Of a DNA stretch of 12,270 bases, positions 5,808-12,270 are shown piece after piece. The notes under the pieces are model-generated. The model saw only the letters and a program-made list of their open reading frames with translations. It was not told where the DNA came from and searched no databases. The position numbers and the translations under genes were made by a program. Source of the DNA: Colimorpha sp002372855 (GTDB lineage: Bacteria > Bacteroidota > Bacteroidia > Bacteroidales > P3); assembly GCA_946621635.1 (NCBI GenBank), contig CAMOOR010000052.1:1-12270 (forward strand). The letters are read 5' to 3'. How positions within the stretch are numbered: the stretch's first letter is position 1; each line of letters opens with the position of its first letter.

Positions 5808-7595
5808 ATGAAGAACAAACTGGTCCAAGGATGGGATAAACTGCAGGCTCGCAGCAGCCTGATGCTCCTTATTGTCGCCGCCGTCATCATCGAGGTGATG
5901 TCCGTGGGGCAATACTTATTCACCCGCAACGGCATCCGCCACGAGGTCGAGCAGCGAGCACGTACCGAAATCAAACTGAAGAACATGGAGATACAGAATG
6001 TCATCTCCGATGTCGAGGTTGCCGTGAACAACATGCAGTGGCTCATCGACTGGGCCGCCGCCAACCCCGATTCCATCTATAGCACCCTGCAGTTGATCAT
6101 AAACAACAACCCCATCATCACGGGTTGCGCCATGGCTTTCGAGCCGAACCACTTCCCCTCAAAGGGCGAATGGTACGAGCCGTTTGCCGGACGCGAGAAC
6201 GGACTGACGGGAAAAAACGTGCACCGCCAGATTGGGTCGGCAGATCACAACTACCACCAAGCCACATGGTACCGCGAAGGGCTGACCGCCCAAGGAGGGC
6301 AATGGACAGAGCCCTACTTTGACGATGCGGGCTCGATGATGATGGTCAGCTCCTACATCATGCCCATCCACGACAAGAACGGCAAGGTGATCGGCGTCTT
6401 CTGCAGCGATGTGTCGCTGGAATGGCTGGCCGACCTCTTCGGCAGCAATGCCGGTGCCTACACCTTCCTCACCTCCCGCTCAGGCCGCCTGCTGGCCTGC
6501 CCCGACAAGAGAATGGTGATGACAACCACCATCCAAGAGGTGGCCAAGCAGTTCAAAGACACCATGATCGATGTCGTCAACGCCAATATGCTGGCTGGCG
6601 ACTCGGGCGATGCCAGTATCAAAGACAACGACGGCAACAAGAACTACATGTACTATGCTCCTGTCGAAGGCAAAACCGGATGGAAGATGGCCATCATCTT
6701 CCCCGACAAGGAGATATACGCCGGCCTGCACAGATTGGGAAGAATGCTGGGCATATTCCTGATTCTCGGCCTGTTGCTGATGGCCTACATTATGTGGCGC
6801 ACCTTCCGTGGCCACCAGCGTCTGCAGGCCGTCAACGCCGAAAAGGAACGCATCGGCAGCGAGCTGCGCATTGCCAGTGGCATACAGATGGGCATGCTGC
6901 CCAAGACCTTCCCCCCCTACCCCGACCTCGACGAGCTGGCCATGGCAGGCTCGTTGGTGCCCGCCAAGGAGGTGGGCGGCGACCTCTACGACTTCTATGT
7001 GCGCGACCGGAAGCTCTTCTTCTGCGTGGGCGACGTCAGCGGCAAGGGCGTTCCCGCCTCGCTGGTGATGGCTGTGACGCGCAGCCTCTTCCGCACCGTC
7101 TCGTCACACACCGAGGACCCTGAGCAGGTGATGAAACAGATGAACAACGCCATGTCGGAGATGAACGAGAGCTCGATGTTCGTGACCCTCTTCATCGGCG
7201 TGCTCGACCTGCACAACGGCCAGCTGGCCTACAGCAACGCAGGCCACTGCCCGCCTGTTGTTATCGCGGACGGCGAGGTTGCCCCCCTCGACATGGACGC
7301 CAACATCCCCGTGGGTCTCATGACCGACTGGCAATACAGCCGACAGACTGTCACCATCGCCCCCGACAGTACCATCTTCGTCTACACCGACGGCCTCACC
7401 GAGGCCGAGAACGTCGAACACGGCCAGTACGGCGAAGAGCGCATGCTGGGAGCCCTGAAGCAGAACAGCAAACTCGCTCCGAAAAACCTCATCGCCTCCA
7501 TGAACGACTCGGTCCACGCTTTTGTGGCGGGTGCCGAACAGAGCGACGACCTCACCATGCTCGCCATCCATTACATCGAACCAGTAAAAGACTGA
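5808..7595 (+). CDS. Membrane sensor phosphatase: Cache domain plus PP2C-type SpoIIE/RsbU domain
   Basis: This 595-residue protein is predicted to dephosphorylate a STAS anti-sigma antagonist in response to an extracytoplasmic signal. A membrane helix (about 18-38) is followed by a periplasmic double-Cache-like region (about 40-305), recognisable from WYREGL (154-159), EPYFDDAGS and YIMPIHDKNGKVIGVFCSDVSL (183-204). A second membrane helix (312-330) and a short charged linker lead to the PP2C domain at about 365-590. Its metal-binding acidic residues are visible in GGDLYD (D392), GDVSGKG (D409), YTDGLTEA (D528) and SDDLTML (D580/D581). ATG 5808 is chosen over an upstream TTG (5802) because it is an ATG giving a normal N-terminus. 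The RxWY signature of amino-acid-binding Cache domains is incomplete (ATWY here), so no ligand is assigned. It is the first gene of the operon, and its STAS partner lies two genes downstream. Confidence 0.92.
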   Translation: MKNKLVQGWDKLQARSSLMLLIVAAVIIEVMSVGQYLFTRNGIRHEVEQRARTEIKLKNMEIQNVISDVEVAVNNMQWLIDWAAANPDSIYSTLQLIINNNPIITGCAMAFEPNHFPSKGEWYEPFAGRENGLTGKNVHRQIGSADHNYHQATWYREGLTAQGGQWTEPYFDDAGSMMMVSSYIMPIHDKNGKVIGVFCSDVSLEWLADLFGSNAGAYTFLTSRSGRLLACPDKRMVMTTTIQEVAKQFKDTMIDVVNANMLAGDSGDASIKDNDGNKNYMYYAPVEGKTGWKMAIIFPDKEIYAGLHRLGRMLGIFLILGLLLMAYIMWRTFRGHQRLQAVNAEKERIGSELRIASGIQMGMLPKTFPPYPDLDELAMAGSLVPAKEVGGDLYDFYVRDRKLFFCVGDVSGKGVPASLVMAVTRSLFRTVSSHTEDPEQVMKQMNNAMSEMNESSMFVTLFIGVLDLHNGQLAYSNAGHCPPVVIADGEVAPLDMDANIPVGLMTDWQYSRQTVTIAPDSTIFVYTDGLTEAENVEHGQYGEERMLGALKQNSKLAPKNLIASMNDSVHAFVAGAEQSDDLTMLAIHYIEPVKD

Positions 7596-7598
7596 TAC

Positions 7599-8018
7599 AT
7601 GAAGCACCACATCACTCTTCACAACGACATCCAGGAGGTGCCACAACTGGCGGCTTTCATCGACGAGGTGGCCGAAGCCTGCGGCATCGACATGGCAACC
7701 GCCATGAGCCTCAATCTGGCCATGGAGGAGGCCGTGGTCAACGTGATGAACTACGCCTACCCCGCCGGCACCGTGGGCAATGTGGATATCGACGCCGAAT
7801 TCGACGATGGCAAACTAACCTTTGTCCTCAGCGACAGCGGCACCCCTTTCGACCCCACTCAGACCGGCGAGCCCGACCTCACTCTCGGCGCCGAAGACCG
7901 CCCCATCGGCGGCCTGGGCATCTTCCTCGTCCGCCAGATTATGGACTCCGTGGAATACCGCTACAGCGACGGAAAAAACATCCTCACCCTCACCAAGAAC
8001 ATCCAATCAAACAACTAA
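7599..8018 (+). CDS. RsbW/SpoIIAB-like anti-sigma serine kinase (GHKL ATPase)
   Basis: This 139-residue cytoplasmic protein is a small ATP-binding protein of the anti-sigma regulatory kinase family. These kinases hold a sigma factor or other target and phosphorylate a STAS antagonist on serine. The ATP-site motifs are intact: N-box AMEEAVVNVMNYAYP (41-55, with E44 and N48), G1 box DSGTPFDP (79-86, D79) and G2 box IGGLGIFLVRQIMD (103-116). The length is typical and there is no extra domain. It starts 3 nt after the phosphatase stop, so translation is probably coupled. Bacteroidota are not known to have SigB or SigF, so the target cannot be assumed to be a sigma factor. The alarmone synthetase in the same operon is one candidate, by inference. 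Confidence 0.9.
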   Translation: MKHHITLHNDIQEVPQLAAFIDEVAEACGIDMATAMSLNLAMEEAVVNVMNYAYPAGTVGNVDIDAEFDDGKLTFVLSDSGTPFDPTQTGEPDLTLGAEDRPIGGLGIFLVRQIMDSVEYRYSDGKNILTLTKNIQSNN

Positions 8019-8056
8019 GCATTCAAGCAATCAAACATTCAAGCAATCAAGCAATC
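8017..8056 (+). repeat. Five tandem 8-bp units (AAGCAATC) between the RsbW-like and STAS genes
   Basis: The units are AAGCATTC, AAGCAATC, AAACATTC, AAGCAATC and AAGCAATC, running without gaps from inside the TAA stop of the upstream gene to 9 nt before the next ATG. The array fills almost the whole 46-nt spacer. Elsewhere in this operon the gaps are 3 nt and 1 nt, so the spacer is likely an expansion. Confidence 0.85.
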
Positions 8057-8064
8057 ATAAAGAT

Positions 8065-8367
8065 ATGAACACCACAATCAAAGAACAGAACGGCGAACTC
8101 GTCGCCGTACTCGACGGCCGACTGGATACAGCAGCTGCCGTGCAGACCGAGAAAGACCTCCAACCCCTGACCGACTGTGCAGGAAAGAACGTTGTACTCG
8201 ACTGCAACGCCTTGGAATACATCTCCTCCAGCGGACTGCGTCTGTTCCTCAGCGTACTGAAAAACGCCAAGGGCAAAGGCAGCCACGTATTCATCACAGG
8301 CATGAACAACGACATCCGCAATGTCTTTGCCATGACAGGCTTCACCAACCTGTTCGAATTCCGCTAG
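8065..8367 (+). CDS. STAS-domain anti-sigma antagonist (RsbV/SpoIIAA-like)
   Basis: This 100-residue single-domain STAS protein is the expected substrate of both the RsbW-like kinase and the membrane phosphatase in this operon. In its unphosphorylated state it would bind the kinase and free the kinase's target. The core is ELVAVLDGRLDTAAAVQTEKDL, then NVVLDCNALEYISSSGLRLFLSVLKNAK (42-69). The phosphoacceptor loop reads ISSSGLR: S55 aligns with the conserved acceptor, and S54 replaces the Asp that precedes it in Bacillus SpoIIAA (DSSG), a change common in STAS proteins outside Bacillus. The start is set at ATG 8065; the open frame continues upstream, but only as a shadow of the RsbW-like gene. 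The TAG overlaps no other gene, and the next ATG follows after one base. Confidence 0.9.
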   Translation: MNTTIKEQNGELVAVLDGRLDTAAAVQTEKDLQPLTDCAGKNVVLDCNALEYISSSGLRLFLSVLKNAKGKGSHVFITGMNNDIRNVFAMTGFTNLFEFR

Positions 8368-8368
8368 G

Positions 8369-9436
8369 ATGGATGCCCACGGCCAAATATTGATGGAGGA
8401 GTTCCGCCGGCGCCTGCCCAAACTCAAAGAACTGGAGGCCATAGCCCTCCAGCGGCTTGAGGAGGCGCTGGAACAACAACACCTTGAGGTGACAGCCATC
8501 GACCATCGCGTCAAGAAGGAAAACTCCCTGGCCGGGAAACTGGAGCTGAAAGGAGCAAAATACCAGTCCATCGACGATATCACCGACCTCCTCGGCTTGC
8601 GTGTCATCACTTTCTATACCGACGACGTCGACAAGGTGGCGGCCCTCGTAGCCCAAACCTTCGACGTCGACTGGAGCAATTCCGTCGACAAACGCAAGCT
8701 GCACGAGCTGGACAGCTTCGGATACAACTCGCTCCACTATATCTGCCACCTTCCCGCCGGCAGTGCCGACGAGACCTTGTGCCGCATACCCTTCGAGATA
8801 CAGATGCGCACAGCCCTGCAGCATGTGTGGTCCACCATCAACCACGACACCGGCTACAAGAGCGACGTGCAGATTCCACGCGAGTACCTGCGCCAGTTTG
8901 GCCGTCTGGCAGGGATGCTCGAATTGATTGACGACGAGTTCAGCCGCCTGCGCAATTCGCTGGCCGACTACCGTCGCAGGGTACAGAATCTTGTGGCTTC
9001 GGGCCAGCTGGACGAGGTGTCGCTCAACGCCGACACATGGGAAAGCTACCTGCAGACGCGCCCCCTCGACCGCCTCAACCGCCGCATCGCCGCCGTCAAC
9101 CAGGCCGAAATATTCCCCACACCGCTGAAACCTTTTCTTCCCATACTCATCGCACTGCAGATGAAAACCCTGGGTGATGTGCAGCGATTCATCGAGAGCA
9201 ATGCCGACGACGCCTACCTGCTGGCGGTGACCCAATTGGGCGTGACAGACCTCGACATCCTCACCGAGAGCGTGGGCCTGCAGAACCTCTGCATCGTACA
9301 GGCCCTGAAGATGGGTGGCGGACGCCCGGCGATAGTGCGCATACTCGACGCCGTCAGCACCTTCGGCGACAACGAGGTGTTGGCGCAGAGCATCTACGAC
9401 CACGCCTCGGCACTTCCGTTCATGAATAACAAATAG
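8369..9436 (+). CDS. RelA/SpoT-domain alarmone synthetase, synthetase-only, with C-terminal extension
   Basis: This 355-residue protein contains a (p)ppGpp synthetase-type nucleotidyltransferase domain in about its first 210 residues. Visible active-site motifs are HRVKKENSLAGK (46-57, the R-x-K...S...K motif), DITDLLGLRVITFY (70-83, D73, G76, R78), GYNSLHY (118-124) and FEIQMRTALQHVWSTINHD (142-160, catalytic E143). This order is that of Rel-family synthetases. There is no HD hydrolase domain, nor TGS or ACT domains, so it should make but not degrade alarmone. It is longer than typical RelP/RelQ small synthetases (about 200-260 residues): residues about 215-355 form an extra, mostly helical region I do not recognise. 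The start at 8369 lies 1 nt after the STAS stop; an internal ATG at residue 9 is an alternative. A toxic tRNA- or adenosine-modifying relative (toxSAS) cannot be excluded. Last gene of the partner-switch operon. Confidence 0.87.
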   Translation: MDAHGQILMEEFRRRLPKLKELEAIALQRLEEALEQQHLEVTAIDHRVKKENSLAGKLELKGAKYQSIDDITDLLGLRVITFYTDDVDKVAALVAQTFDVDWSNSVDKRKLHELDSFGYNSLHYICHLPAGSADETLCRIPFEIQMRTALQHVWSTINHDTGYKSDVQIPREYLRQFGRLAGMLELIDDEFSRLRNSLADYRRRVQNLVASGQLDEVSLNADTWESYLQTRPLDRLNRRIAAVNQAEIFPTPLKPFLPILIALQMKTLGDVQRFIESNADDAYLLAVTQLGVTDLDILTESVGLQNLCIVQALKMGGGRPAIVRILDAVSTFGDNEVLAQSIYDHASALPFMNNK

Positions 9437-9438
9437 AT

Positions 9439-10116
9439 TTACCTTATCCTCGTCCAGTCGATAGGCTCCAGCCCCTGCTGTACCAGCAGGTTGTTGCACT
9501 GCGAGAAATGGCGGCAACCGAAGAAACCCCTGTAGGCCGACAGCGGCGAGGGGTGCGGAGCCGTCAGCACATGGTGTTTCGTCTGGTCAATCAGCGCTTT
9601 CTTGGCAATGGCATAACTGCCCCACAGCAGGAAGACGATGCCGTTGCGGCGTTGCGAGAGGGCCTGGATGGCGGCGTCGGTGAAGGTTTCCCAGCCGTGG
9701 CGTTGATGGCTGCCGGCCTGGTGGGCACGTACCGTGAGGGTGGCGTTGAGCAACAGCACCCCCTGGTCGGCCCAACCGCGGAGGTCGCCCTTGTCCTTGG
9801 GGATGGCGGTGCCAAGGTCGTTGTTGATTTCCTGTATGATGTTCACCAGCGACGGCGGCACAGCGATGCCGTCGGGGACCGAGAAGCAAAGCCCCATGGC
9901 TTGCCCCGGCTCGTGGTAGGGGTCTTGACCCAGGATGACAACCTTTACTTTGTCGAAGGGTGTATGGTCGAACGCCGCGAAGATGTCGCCCCCCTTGGGG
10001 TAGCAGGTATACTGGCTCCGCTCGGCCACAAGGAACTCCTTCAGCTGGGCAAAATACGGCGCATCGAACTGCGGTCGCAGCACTTCATACCAACTGGAAT
10101 CAATCTTTACCGCCAT
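9439..10116 (-). CDS. ung: Uracil-DNA glycosylase, family 1
   Basis: This 225-residue enzyme removes uracil from DNA in base-excision repair. The water-activating motif GQDPYH is at 63-68 (catalytic D65), uracil-pocket residues follow (GLCFSVPDG at 75-83; LLLNATLTV at 121-129), and the DNA-intercalation motif HPSPLSAYRGFFGCRHF (188-204, with H188) is intact. The length matches bacterial Ung. The frame remains open far upstream, but that part is the shadow of the neighbouring hydrolase gene. ATG at 10116-10114 gives the family N-terminus (MAVKIDSSWYEVL) and lies 5 nt after the upstream stop. It is the last gene of a minus-strand unit lysS-hydrolase-ung, and its stop is 2 nt from the stop of the convergent alarmone synthetase. 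Confidence 0.96.
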   Translation of the reverse strand: MAVKIDSSWYEVLRPQFDAPYFAQLKEFLVAERSQYTCYPKGGDIFAAFDHTPFDKVKVVILGQDPYHEPGQAMGLCFSVPDGIAVPPSLVNIIQEINNDLGTAIPKDKGDLRGWADQGVLLLNATLTVRAHQAGSHQRHGWETFTDAAIQALSQRRNGIVFLLWGSYAIAKKALIDQTKHHVLTAPHPSPLSAYRGFFGCRHFSQCNNLLVQQGLEPIDWTRIR

Positions 10117-10121
10117 AAGCC

Positions 10122-10778
10122 CTAAACCAAGAAAGAATTGTATTTGCGTTCCTTCCCTATCTGGCTCTCGATGCCGTGGCCGGGAAGCACCGTGTAGTCG
10201 TCCGGGAGGGTCATCACGCGGGTCTTCAGCTTGTCGATGAGCGTGGCATAGTCGCCACCCGGGAGGTCGGTGCGGCCGATGCTGAAATGGAACAGCGCAT
10301 CGCCGGTGATGACGGCCCTGTCGGCAGCCACCACAAAGCACATGCTCCCGGGACAATGGCCTGGCACATAGCGGCATTCCACATCCAAACAACCCACTTT
10401 TAGCACCTCGCCGTCTTCAATCTCGACGACATCGAGATCCTCCATATTGTCCACGGCGAAGCCCATGATGGCGCCGTAGGCCTCGGCCTGGCGCAGGAGC
10501 TTGCGACCGTCGCGATGCATGGTGACAGGCAGCTTGAAATGCTCACACACCTGCCGCAAACCCGCTATGTGGTCCACATGGGCGTGGGTGAGGAGCACCA
10601 TCGTCGGCGTAAGGCGCTGCTCGTCGAGGTACTGTAGCAGCTGCGAGTCCTCGAACGAAGCCTCGCAGGCAGGATCCACGATGGCGCACTGCCGTTTTTC
10701 CCCCGTCGTGGGGACACGGTCGTCGAAGACAACGTAGCAGTTTACCTCGTAGTGGTTGAATGTGAATCGTTTAATCAT
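10122..10778 (-). CDS. Glyoxalase-II-like metallo-beta-lactamase-fold hydrolase
   Basis: This 218-residue protein is a binuclear-zinc hydrolase of the YcbL/GloB-like subgroup. The metal ligands are all visible: THAHVDH at 64-70, H141 in VPGHCPGS, D160 in ITGDALF, and H201 in LPGHG near the C-terminus. The segment after D160 (HFSIGRTDLPGGDYATL) is characteristic of this subgroup. Glutathione or other thioester substrates are typical of relatives, but the true substrate is unknown. An upstream start (MLHGLKCKE, at 10805) is possible. I prefer the ATG at 10778-10776 because MIKRFTFNHYEVNCYVV is the usual N-terminal pattern and it leaves a 30-nt gap to lysS. The following ung gene is 5 nt away. 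Confidence 0.9.
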   Translation of the reverse strand: MIKRFTFNHYEVNCYVVFDDRVPTTGEKRQCAIVDPACEASFEDSQLLQYLDEQRLTPTMVLLTHAHVDHIAGLRQVCEHFKLPVTMHRDGRKLLRQAEAYGAIMGFAVDNMEDLDVVEIEDGEVLKVGCLDVECRYVPGHCPGSMCFVVAADRAVITGDALFHFSIGRTDLPGGDYATLIDKLKTRVMTLPDDYTVLPGHGIESQIGKERKYNSFLV

Positions 10779-10808
10779 TTCCTTGCACTTTAATCCATGC
10801 AGCAAAGA

Positions 10809-12270
10809 TTACCCGTTCAGCCAGGCGTCGAACTGTTCGCGCTTGAGGGCGGGGATGTCGAGTTTGAGCTTCTTGCGGAGGCCGCCGAGGTCGTTGAAGA
10901 GCTTGTTGGGGTTGGCCTCGCAGAGCTGGGCGAAGTTCTTCACGCCGGCCTTGGCCAGCACGGGCAGCCAGGCCTCGTCGACGCCGTGGGCGGTGAGGTC
11001 GGAGGTCTCCTCCTCGGTGCTCTTGGCCTGCACTTCGGGCTTCATCTGGGGGAAGAGGAGCACGTCCTGGATGCTCTGGGCGCCGGTCATCATCATCACC
11101 AGACGGTCGATGCCGATGCCCATACCGCTGGTGGGCGGCATACCGTACTCCAGCGCGCGGACAAAGTCCATATCGATAAACATAGCCTCGTCGTCGCCCT
11201 TCTCGCTCAGGCGCAGCTGCTCCTGGAAGCGGCCCAGCTGGTCGATGGGGTCGTTCAGCTCGCTGTAGGCGTTGGCCAGCTCCTTGCCGCAGACGAAGAG
11301 CTCGAAGCGCTCGGTCAGCTCGGGGTTGTCGCGGTGGCGCTTGCAGAGGGGCGACATCTCGATGGGGTAGTCGGTGACGAAGGTGGGCTGGATGAGCTTG
11401 CCCTCGCACTTCTCGCCGAAGATGGCATCAATCAGCTTGCCCTTGCCCATGGTGGCGTCGGTCTCCACGCCGAGGCGCTTGCAGGCCTCACGCAGCTCGT
11501 CCTCGCTCATGGGGGCCACGTCGACGCCGGTCTCTTCCTTGATCAGCTCGCACATCGGGGCGCGGCGGAACGGCGGCTTGAAGTCGATCTCGTTGCCCCA
11601 GACGTTGACCTTCGTGTCGCCGTGCAGTGCCTTGGCGATGCGCTCCAGCATGTTCTCCGTGAAGGTCATCATCCAGTTGTAGTCCTTGTAGGGCACGTAG
11701 ATCTCCATGGCCGTGAACTCGGGGTTGTGGGTGCGGTCCATGCCTTCGTTGCGGAAGTTGCGGCTGAACTCGTACACGCCCGGAAAGCCACCCACAATGA
11801 GGCGCTTCAGGTACAGCTCGTTGGCGATGCGGAGGTAGAGGTCGATGTCCAGCGCGTTGTGATGCGTCACGAAGGGGCGTGCGGCGGCACCGCCGGGGAT
11901 GCTCTGCAGCACCGGGGTGTCGACTTCCAAGTAGCCCTGCTCGTTGAAGTAGTTGCGCATGGTGTTCACGATCTGGGCCCTCTGTACGAAGGTCTCGCGC
12001 ACCTGCGGGTTGACGATGAGGTCCACATAGCGCTGGCGGTAGCGCAGCTCGGGGTCGCTGAAGGCGTCGTACACTACGCCGTCCTTCTCCTTGACGATGG
12101 GCAGGGGGCGCAGGCTCTTGCTGAGCACCGTGAGGCTCTTCACGTGGATGGAGGTCTCACCCATCTGGGTGACAAACACATAGCCCGTCACACCAATGAT
12201 ATCGCCGATGTCCAACAGACGTTTGAAGACGGTGTTGTAGAGGGTCTTGTCCTCGCCGGGGCATATCTCG
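10809..12270 (-). CDS. lysS: Lysyl-tRNA synthetase, class II (N-terminus outside window)
   Basis: The minus-strand frame is open to the window edge and ends in TAA at 10811-10809, giving about 486 residues. LysRS charges tRNA-Lys with lysine. Visible parts in order are the end of the anticodon-binding OB fold (KTLYNTVFKRLLDIGDIIGVTGYVF), the LysRS signature HVKSLTVLSKSLRPLP, motif 1 around NEQGYLEVDTPVL, then PGGAAARPFVTHHNALD, motif 2 (FSRNFRNEGMDRTHNPEF) and motif 3 (GMGIGIDRLVMMMTG). An apparent start near 12215 is not the true N-terminus, because family sequence continues upstream. After the catalytic domain there is an extension of about 70 residues (from AKSTEEETSDL) with a helix-hairpin-helix-like look (WLPVLAKAGVKNFAQLCEANPNKL). 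I recall such tails in Bacteroidota LysRS, but they are not needed for catalysis in other bacteria. It heads the minus-strand unit. Confidence 0.95.
   Translation of the reverse strand, partial: EICPGEDKTLYNTVFKRLLDIGDIIGVTGYVFVTQMGETSIHVKSLTVLSKSLRPLPIVKEKDGVVYDAFSDPELRYRQRYVDLIVNPQVRETFVQRAQIVNTMRNYFNEQGYLEVDTPVLQSIPGGAAARPFVTHHNALDIDLYLRIANELYLKRLIVGGFPGVYEFSRNFRNEGMDRTHNPEFTAMEIYVPYKDYNWMMTFTENMLERIAKALHGDTKVNVWGNEIDFKPPFRRAPMCELIKEETGVDVAPMSEDELREACKRLGVETDATMGKGKLIDAIFGEKCEGKLIQPTFVTDYPIEMSPLCKRHRDNPELTERFELFVCGKELANAYSELNDPIDQLGRFQEQLRLSEKGDDEAMFIDMDFVRALEYGMPPTSGMGIGIDRLVMMMTGAQSIQDVLLFPQMKPEVQAKSTEEETSDLTAHGVDEAWLPVLAKAGVKNFAQLCEANPNKLFNDLGGLRKKLKLDIPALKREQFDAWLNG

Noticed and set aside
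8342..9517. Open frame of 391 codons antisense to the alarmone synthetase
   Set aside because: Shadow composition; the sense frame has clear catalytic motifs and the convergent ung ends here.
9508..10125. Open frame of 205 codons on the + strand opposite ung
   Set aside because: Ung motifs on the minus strand are decisive; the + frame has no domain.

Overview
The window looks like a chromosomal segment from a Bacteroidota organism, most likely Bacteroidales with a GC-rich genome. Three things point there: two clean Bacteroidota-type promoters (TTTG, 20 bp, TAnnTTTG), a TonB-dependent receptor with an N-terminal carboxypeptidase-like regulatory domain, and a lysyl-tRNA synthetase with the C-terminal extension I associate with this group. 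Family or genus cannot be set from the sequence. No tRNA, rRNA, CRISPR array, insertion sequence or prophage gene is visible.

Layout. (1) 1-312: 3' end of rnr (RNase R) with a Gly-Lys-Ser repeat tail, then a Rho-independent terminator whose 3' arm contains the -33 box of the next promoter. (2) 421-5540, + strand: holA (DNA polymerase III delta), a TonB-dependent outer-membrane receptor, an amino-acid-type ABC permease and its ATPase, with gaps of 13-26 nt, so probably one transcription unit. The receptor's signal peptide is encoded by four TTTTCAA heptamers, a possible frameshift switch. The ATPase has a C-terminal domain of about 110 residues that resembles a degenerate RsbW-like (GHKL) fold. 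(3) 5541-5807: a repeat-rich intergenic region with two identical 19-bp imperfect palindromes flanking a 10-11 bp tandem repeat, then a promoter. (4) 5808-9436, + strand: a stress-type operon of a membrane Cache/PP2C phosphatase (RsbU/SpoIIE type), an RsbW-like anti-sigma kinase, an RsbV/SpoIIAA-like STAS protein and a RelA/SpoT-domain alarmone synthetase without a hydrolase domain. (5) 9439-12270, - strand: lysS (5' end outside the window), a glyoxalase-II-like metallo-hydrolase and ung, converging on the alarmone synthetase gene with 2 nt between stop codons.

How the genes may work together. Region 4 is the main interest. A periplasmic sensor could control dephosphorylation of the STAS protein, which would titrate the RsbW-like kinase, while the last gene of the same operon makes a (p)ppGpp-type nucleotide. 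Bacteroidota are not known to carry SigB, so the RsbW target is open and the alarmone synthetase next door is a candidate output. The preceding amino-acid ABC transporter carries a degenerate domain of the same fold as RsbW, which hints at a link to partner switching; this is inference. The rest is housekeeping: RNA decay, replication, uracil repair and tRNA charging.
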